From Eudoraea adriatica DSM 19308 (lineage in GTDB: Bacteria; Bacteroidota; Bacteroidia; Flavobacteriales; Flavobacteriaceae): a stretch of 64,000 bases of DNA. The first letter of the stretch is position 1. Each line of letters begins with the position of its first letter. Location of the stretch: contig NZ_KB907551.1 in NCBI RefSeq assembly GCF_000382125.1, positions 124,001 through 188,000 of the forward strand, read 5' to 3'. The notes under the pieces were generated by a model, which did not search any database, had not been told where the DNA came from, and saw only the letters and a program-made list of their open reading frames with translations. The position numbers and the translations under genes were made by a program. Below are positions 29,534-38,299 of this stretch, in pieces.

Positions 29534-30583
29534 TTATATAGCCGCCTTTTTCATTTCATGAGGAATTCTGGGGTTCATTATTTTAAACCAGAGGGGTGGC
29601 AAAAAAGAAAGGACCATTGATGTGGGGTAACCAAAAGGCATTTGAGGTGAAGTATCATGATAGTCCAAAACCTGGTATTTTTTGGAGGACTTATAATGGT
29701 GATCACTGTGCCTGGTTAATTCATACAGAATAATTCGACCCATAACATGGTTGCTATTCCAGGAATGAATTTCGCGAACTCGCTCATAACGCCCGGAAGG
29801 CAATTTTTTTCTTATCAATCCATAATGTTCTATGTAATTTACCGTTTCCAGCAATAAAAATCCTACCAGGGCGGCTAAGATTGCATATGTAAGGACGTTA
29901 TAACCAAATATGTAGTAAATAATATATAAGTGGGTAAATTGAAATAAAGTATACCACAACATATCATTATACAGCGAAAAGAAACTCCTGTGGTGTGTTT
30001 TCAATAATTTACCCTGAATACGCCATGCATTGAGGTACTGCTGTGAAACAGATGTTATCCAAAAGGAATATACCGATTGGTTGTATTTCGCTGTTGCCGG
30101 ATCTTCTCTGGTAGCTGCATGTAGGTGATGCCCATAGTTATGTTCAATATAAAAGTGCATATACAATGACGGCAGTAACAACAGCTTACCCAAAAAACGT
30201 TCAAGACCACTCACCCTGTGACCAAGCTCGTGCCCCACGTTTATGCCATTGGTTCCTAATACAATGCCAATAGAAAATATAATCCCGGCAATTTCATAAG
30301 TTTCAAGCGGGCTTACAGCAAGCTCATTTAATGAATAGTAAAAAAGGCCATAAACCAAAGGAATATTCAGATAAAGCATCCAGTCAAACAGCTTATTGTC
30401 TAATTTGGCTACTCTTTCACTTCCTTCATAGTTTGTTGTACTTACAGGAAGAAGCAATTCCAAAGCAGGAATCAGCACAAATGCATAAACCGGGCAAATA
30501 AAACTCCAATAGCCCTTAAAGTAAATTCCAATGAAAGCAGATAGGGGTATGGTAAATGCCGTAAGGTACTTTAAATCTTTCAT
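29534..30583 (-). CDS. AlkB-like membrane di-iron hydroxylase (alkane 1-monooxygenase family)
   Basis: A 349-residue polytopic membrane protein of the fatty acid desaturase/alkane hydroxylase superfamily. The histidine boxes that hold the di-iron centre are all visible: HELGHR near residue 118, HNYGHHLH near residue 149, the NYIEHYG element near 246, and RHSDHHYKSSKKYQ near residue 290. The last match, followed by PQMPFGYP, is characteristic of AlkB-type enzymes. Such enzymes hydroxylate alkanes or other hydrophobic chains and need rubredoxin or ferredoxin as electron donor. No rubredoxin gene is near. Many flavobacteria carry this gene in a housekeeping context, so a lipid-related substrate is as plausible as alkane degradation. 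It is divergent from the DUF4175 gene. Confidence 0.82.
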   Translation of the reverse strand: MKDLKYLTAFTIPLSAFIGIYFKGYWSFICPVYAFVLIPALELLLPVSTTNYEGSERVAKLDNKLFDWMLYLNIPLVYGLFYYSLNELAVSPLETYEIAGIIFSIGIVLGTNGINVGHELGHRVSGLERFLGKLLLLPSLYMHFYIEHNYGHHLHAATREDPATAKYNQSVYSFWITSVSQQYLNAWRIQGKLLKTHHRSFFSLYNDMLWYTLFQFTHLYIIYYIFGYNVLTYAILAALVGFLLLETVNYIEHYGLIRKKLPSGRYERVREIHSWNSNHVMGRIILYELTRHSDHHYKSSKKYQVLDYHDTSPQMPFGYPTSMVLSFLPPLWFKIMNPRIPHEMKKAAI

Positions 30584-30656
30584 TCACTGCTTTTTAACAA
30601 ATATTTGAGTCAAAAATCTAGTTTAACAGGTATCTTGGTATTAAATATAGCAGAAT

Positions 30657-33600
30657 TTGGACAGTTATAATAACATACTGGAGAAACTGAACCACTTTAG
30701 CAAAAAATATTACACCAAATTGCTAATAAAAGGCGGGTTACTTTTTTTAGCATTTGGAGCATTGTATTTTATGGCAATACTGGGCGTAGAATACCTTTTC
30801 TGGCTAAATTCAGAAGGGCGTTTTGTATTATTATTGCTTTTTTTGTCGGTTGAAGCGTTTCTTCTTTATTATTATATAGCAGTTCCTATTTTCCATCTTT
30901 TAAAACTGAAAAAGGGAATCACCTATAAGGAAGCTTCGTTGTTAATTGGGAGACATTTTGAGGAAGTCGGGGATAAATTATACAATTTGCTTGATTTGGC
31001 TGAGGACAGTAACAAAACAGAACTTTTGCTGGCAAGCATTCAACAGCGTTCAGATAACTTAACAATTGTTCCCTTTACCGGAGCTATAAATCTCAGGGAA
31101 AGCTATAAGTACCTGAAATATTTGGTAATACCTGTTTTGTCTTTGGTCATACTTTGGATATCTGGTAATATTGACACATTTTTTGGGTCCTATGAAAGAG
31201 TCATAAATTATGATACGGCCTATGAACCACCGGCTCCTTTTACCTTCAGGCTTTTAACAGGAGATCTGGAAGTTTTGGAAGACAGCAGCGTTACACTTCA
31301 GGTGGCAACCGAAGGAAAAGTACAACCAACGGAAGTGTACATAGTTGTCAATGGAAAGGAATTATTGCTGCAGAAGACAAATGATTTATATGAGTTTACC
31401 TTTACCCCTCCACTGAATTCAGCCAAATTTTACTTTATGGCAAATGATATAAAATCCCGGGTTTATGAGTTAAAATCATTGAAAACCCCGTCAATACAGC
31501 TCTTTGAGATTACTTTGGATTATCCGGCTTATACAAAAAAACCTTCAGATACGCTTAAAGGCACGGGCAATGCAATATTCCCGGAAGGAACTAGAGTGAG
31601 GTGGACGGTTGAAGGAGCTAATACAGAAAAAATTGTTTTAATTGGCCAGGACACTACTATGGCGTTGTATAAAAATGACAATAGCTTTTCATTGGACAAG
31701 ACAATTTATAATGAGTTTCATTACGCATTGGCAACATCCAATAAAAATGTTACTAATTATGAGAGACTTGAATACCATTTTAGGGTAATTAAGGACGCTT
31801 TTCCATCAATTTCAGCAAATAAGGTAATAGACAGTTTAAGCCCCAACATAGCTTACTTTGCAGGGGAAGCTTCAGATGATTACGCAATAAGTTCTATTAG
31901 ACTTGTGTGCTATGCAGATGATAACAAGGAGGATAAGCAGCTTCTTAATCTTGGGGAACCAGATTCAAATTATAATCAGTTTTATTACACTTTTCCAACC
32001 GGCTTAAATCTGCAGGAAGGACGTACTTACAGCTACTATTTTGAGGTAACAGACAATGATGCGGTTCACGGCGGCAAAACATCTAAAACAGAAATATTTA
32101 CAACTTCAATATTGGATGTAAATGAAATGAAAAATAAGGAGTTAGACGCTCAAAGGTCTCTCATAGAAGGCATGGATAAAACTCTGGAAAAATTTAGAAA
32201 GCAAGAAGAGTCGCTTAAGGAAATCAATAACGACCAAAGAGAAAAGAACAGCCTTAATTTTAATGATCAGATGCAGGTAAAGGAATTCTTGAGAAAGCAA
32301 CAGGATCAGGAACAGTTAATGCAAAAGTTCAGTAGGCAATTAAAGGATAACCTGGAAACGGATAACAAAGACGACAAACTAGGCAAAATGCTGAAGGAAC
32401 GACTGGAAAGGCAGGAATTAGAGGCGAAAAAGAACGAAAAATTACTTGAAGAACTAAATAAAATTGCGGATAAAATAGAGAAGGAGGAATTATCCAGGAG
32501 ACTTGAGGAACTGGGAAAAAATCAACAGAATAATAAAAGGAATTTAGAACAGTTACTAGAATTAACCAAACGTTATTACGTAACTGAGAAGGCGGCGCAG
32601 CTGGCTAAGGATTTGGAAGAATTGGCAGAAAAGCAGGAATTGCTTTCGAAAATAGAAAAAGAGAAGTTAGATCCGGACTCGCAAAAAGATTTAAATAAGA
32701 ATTTCGAAGAACTTACAAGGGAATTGGAAGACCTTCAAAAAGACAACAAGGATCTTAAAAAGCCCCTGGATTTGAAAATAGATAAGAAGAAAGAAGAAAG
32801 TGTCAAGGAAGATCAGCAGAAGGCCTTGGATGAATTGAACAAGAATAAAGAAGAAAAGTTGGCGAATGAGGCTAATAAGGATAAGTCTGCAGAAAACGCC
32901 AAACAAAAGCAAAAGGCGGCGGCTCAAAAAATTCGGGAAATAAGTGAAGACCTTAGCTCTTCAGGATCTTCCGGCGGGGAATCTACTATAACGGAGGATG
33001 CGGAAATGTTACGTCAGATTTTGGATAACCTGGTTACATTTTCTTTTAAACAGGAAAAATTATTTGATCAGCTGGAAAGTTCTGATTATGATATGGCTAA
33101 TTATTCGGGTAGTGTTAGAAAACAAAAGGAGCTGCGTAATTTATTCGAACATATTGATGATAGTTTGTTTGCTTTGTCATTGAGAAGGGCTGAATTATCG
33201 GAGTTTGTTAATGAACAAATAACAGAGGTATATTATAATATTGACAAGTCACTGGAGAGTATCGCGGACAACAGGATATATCAGGGCGCTGCATATGAGC
33301 AATATGTCTTGAGTGCTTCCAATAGCCTGGCCGACTTTTTAGCCGATTTACTGGATAATATGCAACAGAGCATGAAATCAGGTGCTGGTTCGGGAAACCC
33401 TAATGACGGGTTTCAACTACCGGATATAATTAAGGCCCAGGGAGAACTTAAAGATAAGATGGGCCAAATGGGTGAGAGTGGAAAAGAGGGAGACAAGGGT
33501 AAAGAAGGAGAAGGTCAGAAGATGGGCCAAAAAGGAGAGAAGAATGGTCAGGGAGAAGGTGATAAAGGAAATAGCGAGCAAGAAGGAAGTGGGAATGATA

Positions 33601-34088
33601 GCGAAGAAAATAGGGGAGAAAATGGTAAAGGTGAAAATGGTACAGCTGGCGAAGGAGGCATAAGCGAAGAGGAAATGAAAGAATTATATGAAATATATAA
33701 GGAGCAGGAATATTTGAAACAACAATTGGAAAAACAATTGGCGGATATGATGAAGGCAGGGGATAAGAATCTGGCGCTAAAGCTAATCAGGCAAATGGAG
33801 GATTTTCAAAATGATCTTTTGGAAAATGGAATTACCCAGAGAACAATGGATAAAATGAATTTTATTGAGCATCAATTATTAAAACTTGAAAATGCCGCTG
33901 TAAAACAAGGAAAAAAGGAGGAACGGGAAAGTCAGGGAAGCATAAAAGAGTATCAAAACCCCGTAATGACGAGGCCGGAGGCTTTAGAGAATTATAGAAA
34001 TGAAATTGAAATTTTAAACAGGCAAGCATTACCTTTGCGGCAAAATTTTCAGGAAAGAGTAAGAAGTTATTTTATAAAAGATGATTAG
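30657..34088 (+). CDS. DUF4175-family membrane protein with long coiled coil and low-complexity tail
   Basis: A 1,143-residue protein of the flavobacterial DUF4175 family, whose function is unknown. Three membrane segments occupy the first 170 residues (about 26-50, 57-82 and 150-168). An extracytoplasmic beta-rich region of about 330 residues follows, and then a very long Lys/Glu/Gln-rich coiled coil (about residues 485-780). Near residues 935-1005 lies a Gly/Glu/Lys-rich low-complexity stretch (EGDKGKEGEGQK and similar), then a helical end. The start is TTG: an in-frame TAG lies three codons upstream and no ATG precedes the first membrane helix. Its 3' end overlaps ybeY by eight bases, so the two are translationally linked. 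Confidence 0.85.
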   Translation: MDSYNNILEKLNHFSKKYYTKLLIKGGLLFLAFGALYFMAILGVEYLFWLNSEGRFVLLLLFLSVEAFLLYYYIAVPIFHLLKLKKGITYKEASLLIGRHFEEVGDKLYNLLDLAEDSNKTELLLASIQQRSDNLTIVPFTGAINLRESYKYLKYLVIPVLSLVILWISGNIDTFFGSYERVINYDTAYEPPAPFTFRLLTGDLEVLEDSSVTLQVATEGKVQPTEVYIVVNGKELLLQKTNDLYEFTFTPPLNSAKFYFMANDIKSRVYELKSLKTPSIQLFEITLDYPAYTKKPSDTLKGTGNAIFPEGTRVRWTVEGANTEKIVLIGQDTTMALYKNDNSFSLDKTIYNEFHYALATSNKNVTNYERLEYHFRVIKDAFPSISANKVIDSLSPNIAYFAGEASDDYAISSIRLVCYADDNKEDKQLLNLGEPDSNYNQFYYTFPTGLNLQEGRTYSYYFEVTDNDAVHGGKTSKTEIFTTSILDVNEMKNKELDAQRSLIEGMDKTLEKFRKQEESLKEINNDQREKNSLNFNDQMQVKEFLRKQQDQEQLMQKFSRQLKDNLETDNKDDKLGKMLKERLERQELEAKKNEKLLEELNKIADKIEKEELSRRLEELGKNQQNNKRNLEQLLELTKRYYVTEKAAQLAKDLEELAEKQELLSKIEKEKLDPDSQKDLNKNFEELTRELEDLQKDNKDLKKPLDLKIDKKKEESVKEDQQKALDELNKNKEEKLANEANKDKSAENAKQKQKAAAQKIREISEDLSSSGSSGGESTITEDAEMLRQILDNLVTFSFKQEKLFDQLESSDYDMANYSGSVRKQKELRNLFEHIDDSLFALSLRRAELSEFVNEQITEVYYNIDKSLESIADNRIYQGAAYEQYVLSASNSLADFLADLLDNMQQSMKSGAGSGNPNDGFQLPDIIKAQGELKDKMGQMGESGKEGDKGKEGEGQKMGQKGEKNGQGEGDKGNSEQEGSGNDSEENRGENGKGENGTAGEGGISEEEMKELYEIYKEQEYLKQQLEKQLADMMKAGDKNLALKLIRQMEDFQNDLLENGITQRTMDKMNFIEHQLLKLENAAVKQGKKEERESQGSIKEYQNPVMTRPEALENYRNEIEILNRQALPLRQNFQERVRSYFIKDD

Positions 34089-34500
34089 TTATCAGTATGA
34101 AGCGGATTTTAAGTTAGGGAATGACGACAAATATACCGATTGGATTAATAATATAGTACGGGGGGAAAAATGGGGAATGGGAGATTTAGATTACGTTTTC
34201 TGTACGGATGACTATTTGTATTCACTAAATGAAAAATACCTTGGGCATAAAACGTACACGGACATCATTACTTTTGATTATTCGGAAGGTAATACCGTAT
34301 CCGGGGAAATTTATATTTCGGTAGACAGGGTTAAGGAAAATGCCATGCGCTATAATGTCGATTTTGACATAGAATTACAGCGGGTTATGGCACATGGATT
34401 GCTTCATTTAATGGGGTTTAATGACAAAACAGATAAGGAGAAAGAATTAATGAGGGATAAAGAAAGTGAAAAAATTAATTTGTTCCACGTGAAACAATAA
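34081..34500 (+). CDS. ybeY: Endoribonuclease / rRNA maturation factor YbeY
   Basis: A 139-residue protein of the YbeY (UPF0054) family, a metal-dependent RNase involved in 16S rRNA 3'-end maturation and ribosome quality control. The zinc-site segment AHGLLHLMGFNDKTDKEKEL holds the first two histidines of the H-x3-H-x5-H motif, but the third position is Asp. I recall this substitution as common in Bacteroidetes, where D can still bind metal. It overlaps the DUF4175 gene by eight bases and precedes mnmG by six. The last six codons (encoding LFHVKQ) form a ParB-type parS sequence, so the C-terminus is shaped by a DNA site. Confidence 0.9.
   Translation: MISYQYEADFKLGNDDKYTDWINNIVRGEKWGMGDLDYVFCTDDYLYSLNEKYLGHKTYTDIITFDYSEGNTVSGEIYISVDRVKENAMRYNVDFDIELQRVMAHGLLHLMGFNDKTDKEKELMRDKESEKINLFHVKQ
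34481..34496. promoter_or_regulatory. parS: parS centromere-like site (ParB binding), exact match
   Basis: TGTTCCACGTGAAACA is identical to the 16-bp Bacillus subtilis Spo0J/ParB site. It lies inside the 3' end of ybeY, five bases before its stop codon is complete. ParB sites cluster near the chromosome replication origin in most bacteria. Confidence 0.8.
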
Positions 34501-34506
34501 GCTAAT

Positions 34507-36375
34507 ATGTTTGAGAAGATATATGATGTAATCGTTGTAGGTGGTGGACATGCAGGAGCCGAAGCTGCGGCAGCAGCAGCAAATTTGGGTTCTAAAACCC
34601 TCTTGGTTACTATGAATCTGCAAACCATAGGTCAAATGTCCTGTAATCCGGCTATGGGTGGAATAGCAAAAGGTCAGATTGTAAGGGAAATTGATGCCCT
34701 GGGAGGATATAGTGGGCTAATAACAGACAAGTCGGCAATTCAATTTAAAATGTTGAATAAATCCAAAGGTCCTGCCATGTGGAGTCCAAGGGCTCAAAAT
34801 GACAGAATGCGATTTGCAGAGGAATGGAGATTTGCTTTGGAAGGTACACCATTAGTGGATTTTTATCAGGAAATGGTTAGCGGATTGCTTGTAGAAGGTG
34901 ATAAAGTGACAGGGGTTAGGACCTCATTAGGCATAGATATAAAATCCAGGGCTGTAGTATTGACAAATGGTACATTTTTAAACGGATTGATACATATTGG
35001 AGATAAGCAGTTCGGCGGAGGCAGGGCTGGTGAAAAATCAGCTACCGGTATTACAGAACAGCTCACTGATTTTGGTTTTCAAAGTGGACGTATGAAAACG
35101 GGAACGCCGCCCAGGGTAGACGGAAGATCATTGGATTATAGTAAGATGATTCGGCAACCCGGAGATGAAAATCCGGAAAAGTTTTCATTTTTGGAATCTG
35201 TAACCTTGACAAAGCAACGGGATTGTCATATGACGCATACAAATGCCGAAGTACACGAATTATTAAAGGAAGGTTTTGACAGATCGCCAATGTTCAATGG
35301 CAGAATTAAAAGTATAGGCCCACGTTATTGCCCTTCTATTGAGGATAAAATTAATCGTTTTGCCGAAAAAGACAGTCATCAAATTTTTGTTGAACCAGAA
35401 GGATGGCATACAGTAGAGGTCTATGTCAATGGATTTTCTACTTCATTACCTGAAGATATACAGTTCAAAGCTTTAAGGTCTGTAGTGGGGTTTGAGCAGG
35501 TTAAGTTTTTCAGACCCGGTTATGCGATAGAATACGACTACTTTCCACCAACACAATTAAAACACACCCTGGAGACCAAACTTGTGCAAAATCTTTATTT
35601 CGCAGGACAAATAAATGGAACCACCGGATATGAAGAAGCGGCTTCTCAAGGCTTAATGGCAGGCATAAATGCGCATCTAAAAATTAATGAGAAAGAGCCT
35701 TTTTTATTGAAAAGAGATGAGGCCTATATAGGCGTTTTAATAGATGATTTAATTACCAAAGGCACAGAGGAGCCATATAGAATGTTTACTTCAAGAGCAG
35801 AATATCGCACCCTGTTGCGACAGGATAATGCTGATCTGAGACTAACTCCGAAGAGCTATGATATAGGATTAGCTAAGGAAGAACGTCTTTTTGCAATGAA
35901 GGAAAAAGAAAAAAAGTCAAATGATTTCATAGATTTCTTCAAAAAAACAAGCTTTAATCCGGAACAGATTAACCCAATACTGGAAGGAGTTTCTTCTGCG
36001 CCGGTGAAGCAATCCGATAAGATGTTCAAGGTTTTTTCAAGGCCGGGCGTTACAATGTCTCATATGTTGCAACTGGAAGAAGTAGCAGACTATGTAAATA
36101 ATCATGACTTAAAAAGCGAAGTGCTGGAACAGGCAGAAATACAGGTAAAATATGCTGGATATATAGCCAAAGAAAAGAATAATGCCGACAAACTTCAACG
36201 ATTGGAGAATATTAAAATTCCGGATAACTTTGACTATAGCAAATTAAAATCTCTTTCTTTTGAAGCAAGAGAAAAACTTACAGTCGTACAACCAACTACT
36301 ATTTCACAAGCCTCAAGAATCAGCGGTGTTTCTCCAAGCGATATTAGCGTTTTGCTTGTCTATATGGGAAGATAA
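34507..36375 (+). CDS. mnmG: tRNA uridine 5-carboxymethylaminomethyl modification enzyme MnmG (GidA)
   Basis: A 622-residue FAD protein that with MnmE installs the cmnm5 group on U34 of certain tRNAs. The N-terminal dinucleotide fold VIVVGGGHAGAEAA (GxGxxG at about residues 12-17) is present. The GidA signature GGxx[AG]CNP appears as GQMSCNPAMGGIAKGQI, and the second signature is GQINGTTGYEEAASQG. The C-terminal helical domain that contacts MnmE ends with SGVSPSDISVLLVYMG. Length is normal. The gene lies between two parS sites, one in the end of ybeY and one nine bases after the mnmG stop. mnmG is a classic origin-proximal gene in many bacteria. Confidence 0.96.
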   Translation: MFEKIYDVIVVGGGHAGAEAAAAAANLGSKTLLVTMNLQTIGQMSCNPAMGGIAKGQIVREIDALGGYSGLITDKSAIQFKMLNKSKGPAMWSPRAQNDRMRFAEEWRFALEGTPLVDFYQEMVSGLLVEGDKVTGVRTSLGIDIKSRAVVLTNGTFLNGLIHIGDKQFGGGRAGEKSATGITEQLTDFGFQSGRMKTGTPPRVDGRSLDYSKMIRQPGDENPEKFSFLESVTLTKQRDCHMTHTNAEVHELLKEGFDRSPMFNGRIKSIGPRYCPSIEDKINRFAEKDSHQIFVEPEGWHTVEVYVNGFSTSLPEDIQFKALRSVVGFEQVKFFRPGYAIEYDYFPPTQLKHTLETKLVQNLYFAGQINGTTGYEEAASQGLMAGINAHLKINEKEPFLLKRDEAYIGVLIDDLITKGTEEPYRMFTSRAEYRTLLRQDNADLRLTPKSYDIGLAKEERLFAMKEKEKKSNDFIDFFKKTSFNPEQINPILEGVSSAPVKQSDKMFKVFSRPGVTMSHMLQLEEVADYVNNHDLKSEVLEQAEIQVKYAGYIAKEKNNADKLQRLENIKIPDNFDYSKLKSLSFEAREKLTVVQPTTISQASRISGVSPSDISVLLVYMGR

Positions 36376-36383
36376 GTTTGATT

Positions 36384-36399
36384 GGTTCCACGTGGAACA
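36384..36399. promoter_or_regulatory. parS: Second parS-like site downstream of mnmG
   Basis: GGTTCCACGTGGAACA contains a perfect 14-bp palindrome (36385-36398) and fits the degenerate ParB site tGTTnCACGTGnAACa except at the first base. It differs from the exact upstream site at two of 16 positions. It starts nine bases after the mnmG stop. Confidence 0.7.
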
Positions 36400-36617
36400 A
36401 ATAAAGTGCTAAGCCCTTAATAACCAGAAAGATTGGAAACCATGAGCAACTTAAACAGCATTTTTTTAGTTTAATTTGGAAGCGGGTATATCATAGAAAA
36501 AATAATTAAATTAATTGCAGAATAAAGGCAACAGGCTTTACAAAAGTTCCTTTTTCAAGTCTATGTTTTAAACTATCTTCGAAACCGAAAGGAAATTATG
36601 CGCCATACTATTTGATA

Positions 36618-37457
36618 ATGAAGAGCTTTTTAAAAACAAAAGATTTTGCGGTTTCCGGTGAAGAATTCGAATTAATGCTGGATATGGAATTAAATATGTT
36701 GCGTACATATCCGGAGCCTGAGAATCTGGATAGTTATTATAACAGTGAAACTTATATTTCCCATAAGGATTCAGCGGACAATCTAGTTGATAAGCTCTAT
36801 CAATATATAAAAAAGTACAATCTAAAAAGAAAAGTTAGTCTTATCAATAAATATACCGACACAAATAAAACACTTTTGGATATAGGAACCGGTACCGGTT
36901 CTTTCCTGGAATCTGCAAAGCAAAATGGCTGGAATGTTTATGGAATTGAGCCTGGTAAAAAGGCCAGAGACCTTGCGAAGAAGAAAGGGTTGAAACTAAA
37001 GGAAAGCCTTGATCTTTTGGAAAAAAGACGTTTTCAGGTAATTACGCTTTGGCATGTTCTTGAGCATTTGCCTGATTTGGAATCACAGATAAAAAAGATA
37101 ACATCACTTCTGGAAAAAGACGGAACCTTGATAATTGCAGTTCCAAATTTCCAATCTTACGATGCCCGCTATTATAAAGAATATTGGGCAGCTTATGATG
37201 TTCCCAGACATCTTTCGCATTTCTCCCAACTGTCTATTAAAAAGCTTTTTTCTAAAAATGGAATGAAGCTGGAAAAAATAAGCCCCATGATATTCGACTC
37301 CTTTTATGTCTCTCTCCTTTCTGAAAAATTTAAGTACGGGAAGAGTAATATTTTAAGAGCATTTTTAATTGGATTGAAATCAAATATTAGGGCGTGGAAA
37401 ACAAAAGAGTATTCTTCGCTTCTGTACATACTAAAAATGGACGAAAAAGCATTTTAA
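36618..37457 (+). CDS. Class I SAM-dependent methyltransferase (Methyltransf_23 type)
   Basis: A 279-residue protein from the ATG at 36618 (a TTG two codons upstream is also possible). The SAM-binding motif I is LLDIGTGTGSFLESAKQNGW near residue 88, followed by the acidic motif YGIEPG. The post-I region ITLWHVLEHLPDLESQI is typical of the UbiE/Methyltransf_23 group. The N-terminal YPEPENLDSYYNSETYISH resembles the lead-in seen in Bacteroidetes methyltransferases encoded after mnmG. The substrate is unknown. It lies 242 bases after mnmG with the second parS between, so it may have its own promoter. Confidence 0.85.
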   Translation: MKSFLKTKDFAVSGEEFELMLDMELNMLRTYPEPENLDSYYNSETYISHKDSADNLVDKLYQYIKKYNLKRKVSLINKYTDTNKTLLDIGTGTGSFLESAKQNGWNVYGIEPGKKARDLAKKKGLKLKESLDLLEKRRFQVITLWHVLEHLPDLESQIKKITSLLEKDGTLIIAVPNFQSYDARYYKEYWAAYDVPRHLSHFSQLSIKKLFSKNGMKLEKISPMIFDSFYVSLLSEKFKYGKSNILRAFLIGLKSNIRAWKTKEYSSLLYILKMDEKAF

Positions 37458-37636
37458 AACAATCTAAGCACGTATAATTCATCAAAGCATACGCTTGGCC
37501 ATGAAGCGGGGAGTTTGTCAATTAGAGCGAACATAGTACTCTGCGAAGCAATAGACAAAACAAGTACATTTTTCAATTTTATATAAGCAAAATCTATTGT
37601 TTAATATTATGCCGGGGCAACAGGAAAACTTCCCTT

Positions 37637-37667
37637 TTTTATCGGGCAATCTAATAATCCGATAAAA
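37637..37667. other. Inverted repeat upstream of the OmpH-like gene
   Basis: Arms TTTTATCGG (37637-37645) and CCGATAAAA (37659-37667) are perfectly complementary over 9 bp with a 13-base gap, about 26 bases before the -7 box of the ompH-like gene. No T-run follows in the right place for a terminator, so an operator is possible. This is inference only. Confidence 0.35.
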
Positions 37668-37692
37668 GGCAAATCATTACAAAAACCTTTAC

Positions 37693-37700
37693 TATTTTTG
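37693..37700 (+). promoter_or_regulatory. Candidate -7 promoter element for the OmpH/Skp-like gene
   Basis: TATTTTTG matches TAnnTTTG exactly, 22 bases before the ATG at 37723. No TTG is found at the -33 distance. Confidence 0.45.
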
Positions 37701-37722
37701 CCGAACTAAATTTAAGAAACAA

Positions 37723-38229
37723 ATGAAAAAAATAGTTTTAGTAATTTTTTTGGTAGTTGCGGTTGCATGTGAACAAAATAAAATTGCTTTTGTTGATAAT
37801 GTTAAGTTGATGGATGGTTATCAGGAGAAAATAGATATCGAAGCCAGGTATAAAGTCAAAGCAGAAGCGCTAAATAAAAAAAGGGATAGTATATCCCAGG
37901 CTTTTCAAATAGAAGCGCAGGCTTTTCAAACCAAAGCTCAGAGTATGGCCCAGGACAAAGCTCAGGAGGAATATGGCTTGTTACAACAAAGAGGTCAGTT
38001 TATTGGCCAACAGCTGCAGCAGGAAGAACAACAAATGCAATCTGAAGGTCAAACGGAAATGGACAGTTTGATAAGCAAAGTAAAAAGTGAGATTACCAGC
38101 TATGGCAAAAGCAATGGCTACACCTATATCTTAAGTGGTGGAGAAGGAGGTAGTGTTCTTTATGGAACCGACGCCAAGGACATTACGCAAGAAATTTTGA
38201 AAATACTGAACGAGAAGTACAAGAAATAA
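37723..38229 (+). CDS. OmpH/Skp-family periplasmic chaperone-like lipoprotein
   Basis: A 168-residue protein with a lipoprotein-type signal (MKKIVLVIFLVVAVAC, so Cys16 would be lipidated) followed by IAFVDNVKLMDGYQEK, the typical start of mature Skp/OmpH domains. A long Gln/Ala/Glu-rich helical hairpin comes next (about residues 45-115), then GKSNGYTYILSGGEGGSVLYG and the C-terminal ILKILNEKYKK. Skp proteins are trimeric jellyfish-shaped holdases that carry unfolded outer-membrane proteins across the periplasm. Skp is usually soluble, so lipid anchoring would be a variation; it is predicted from the signal only. The gene stands alone with its own -7 box. Confidence 0.85.
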   Translation: MKKIVLVIFLVVAVACEQNKIAFVDNVKLMDGYQEKIDIEARYKVKAEALNKKRDSISQAFQIEAQAFQTKAQSMAQDKAQEEYGLLQQRGQFIGQQLQQEEQQMQSEGQTEMDSLISKVKSEITSYGKSNGYTYILSGGEGGSVLYGTDAKDITQEILKILNEKYKK

Positions 38230-38299
38230 TTTCTGAGTATTTGTTTGCTGCCCGGATCGTCATGAAAGCATGGATTGTTTGGGTAATTGGTATTTATTT

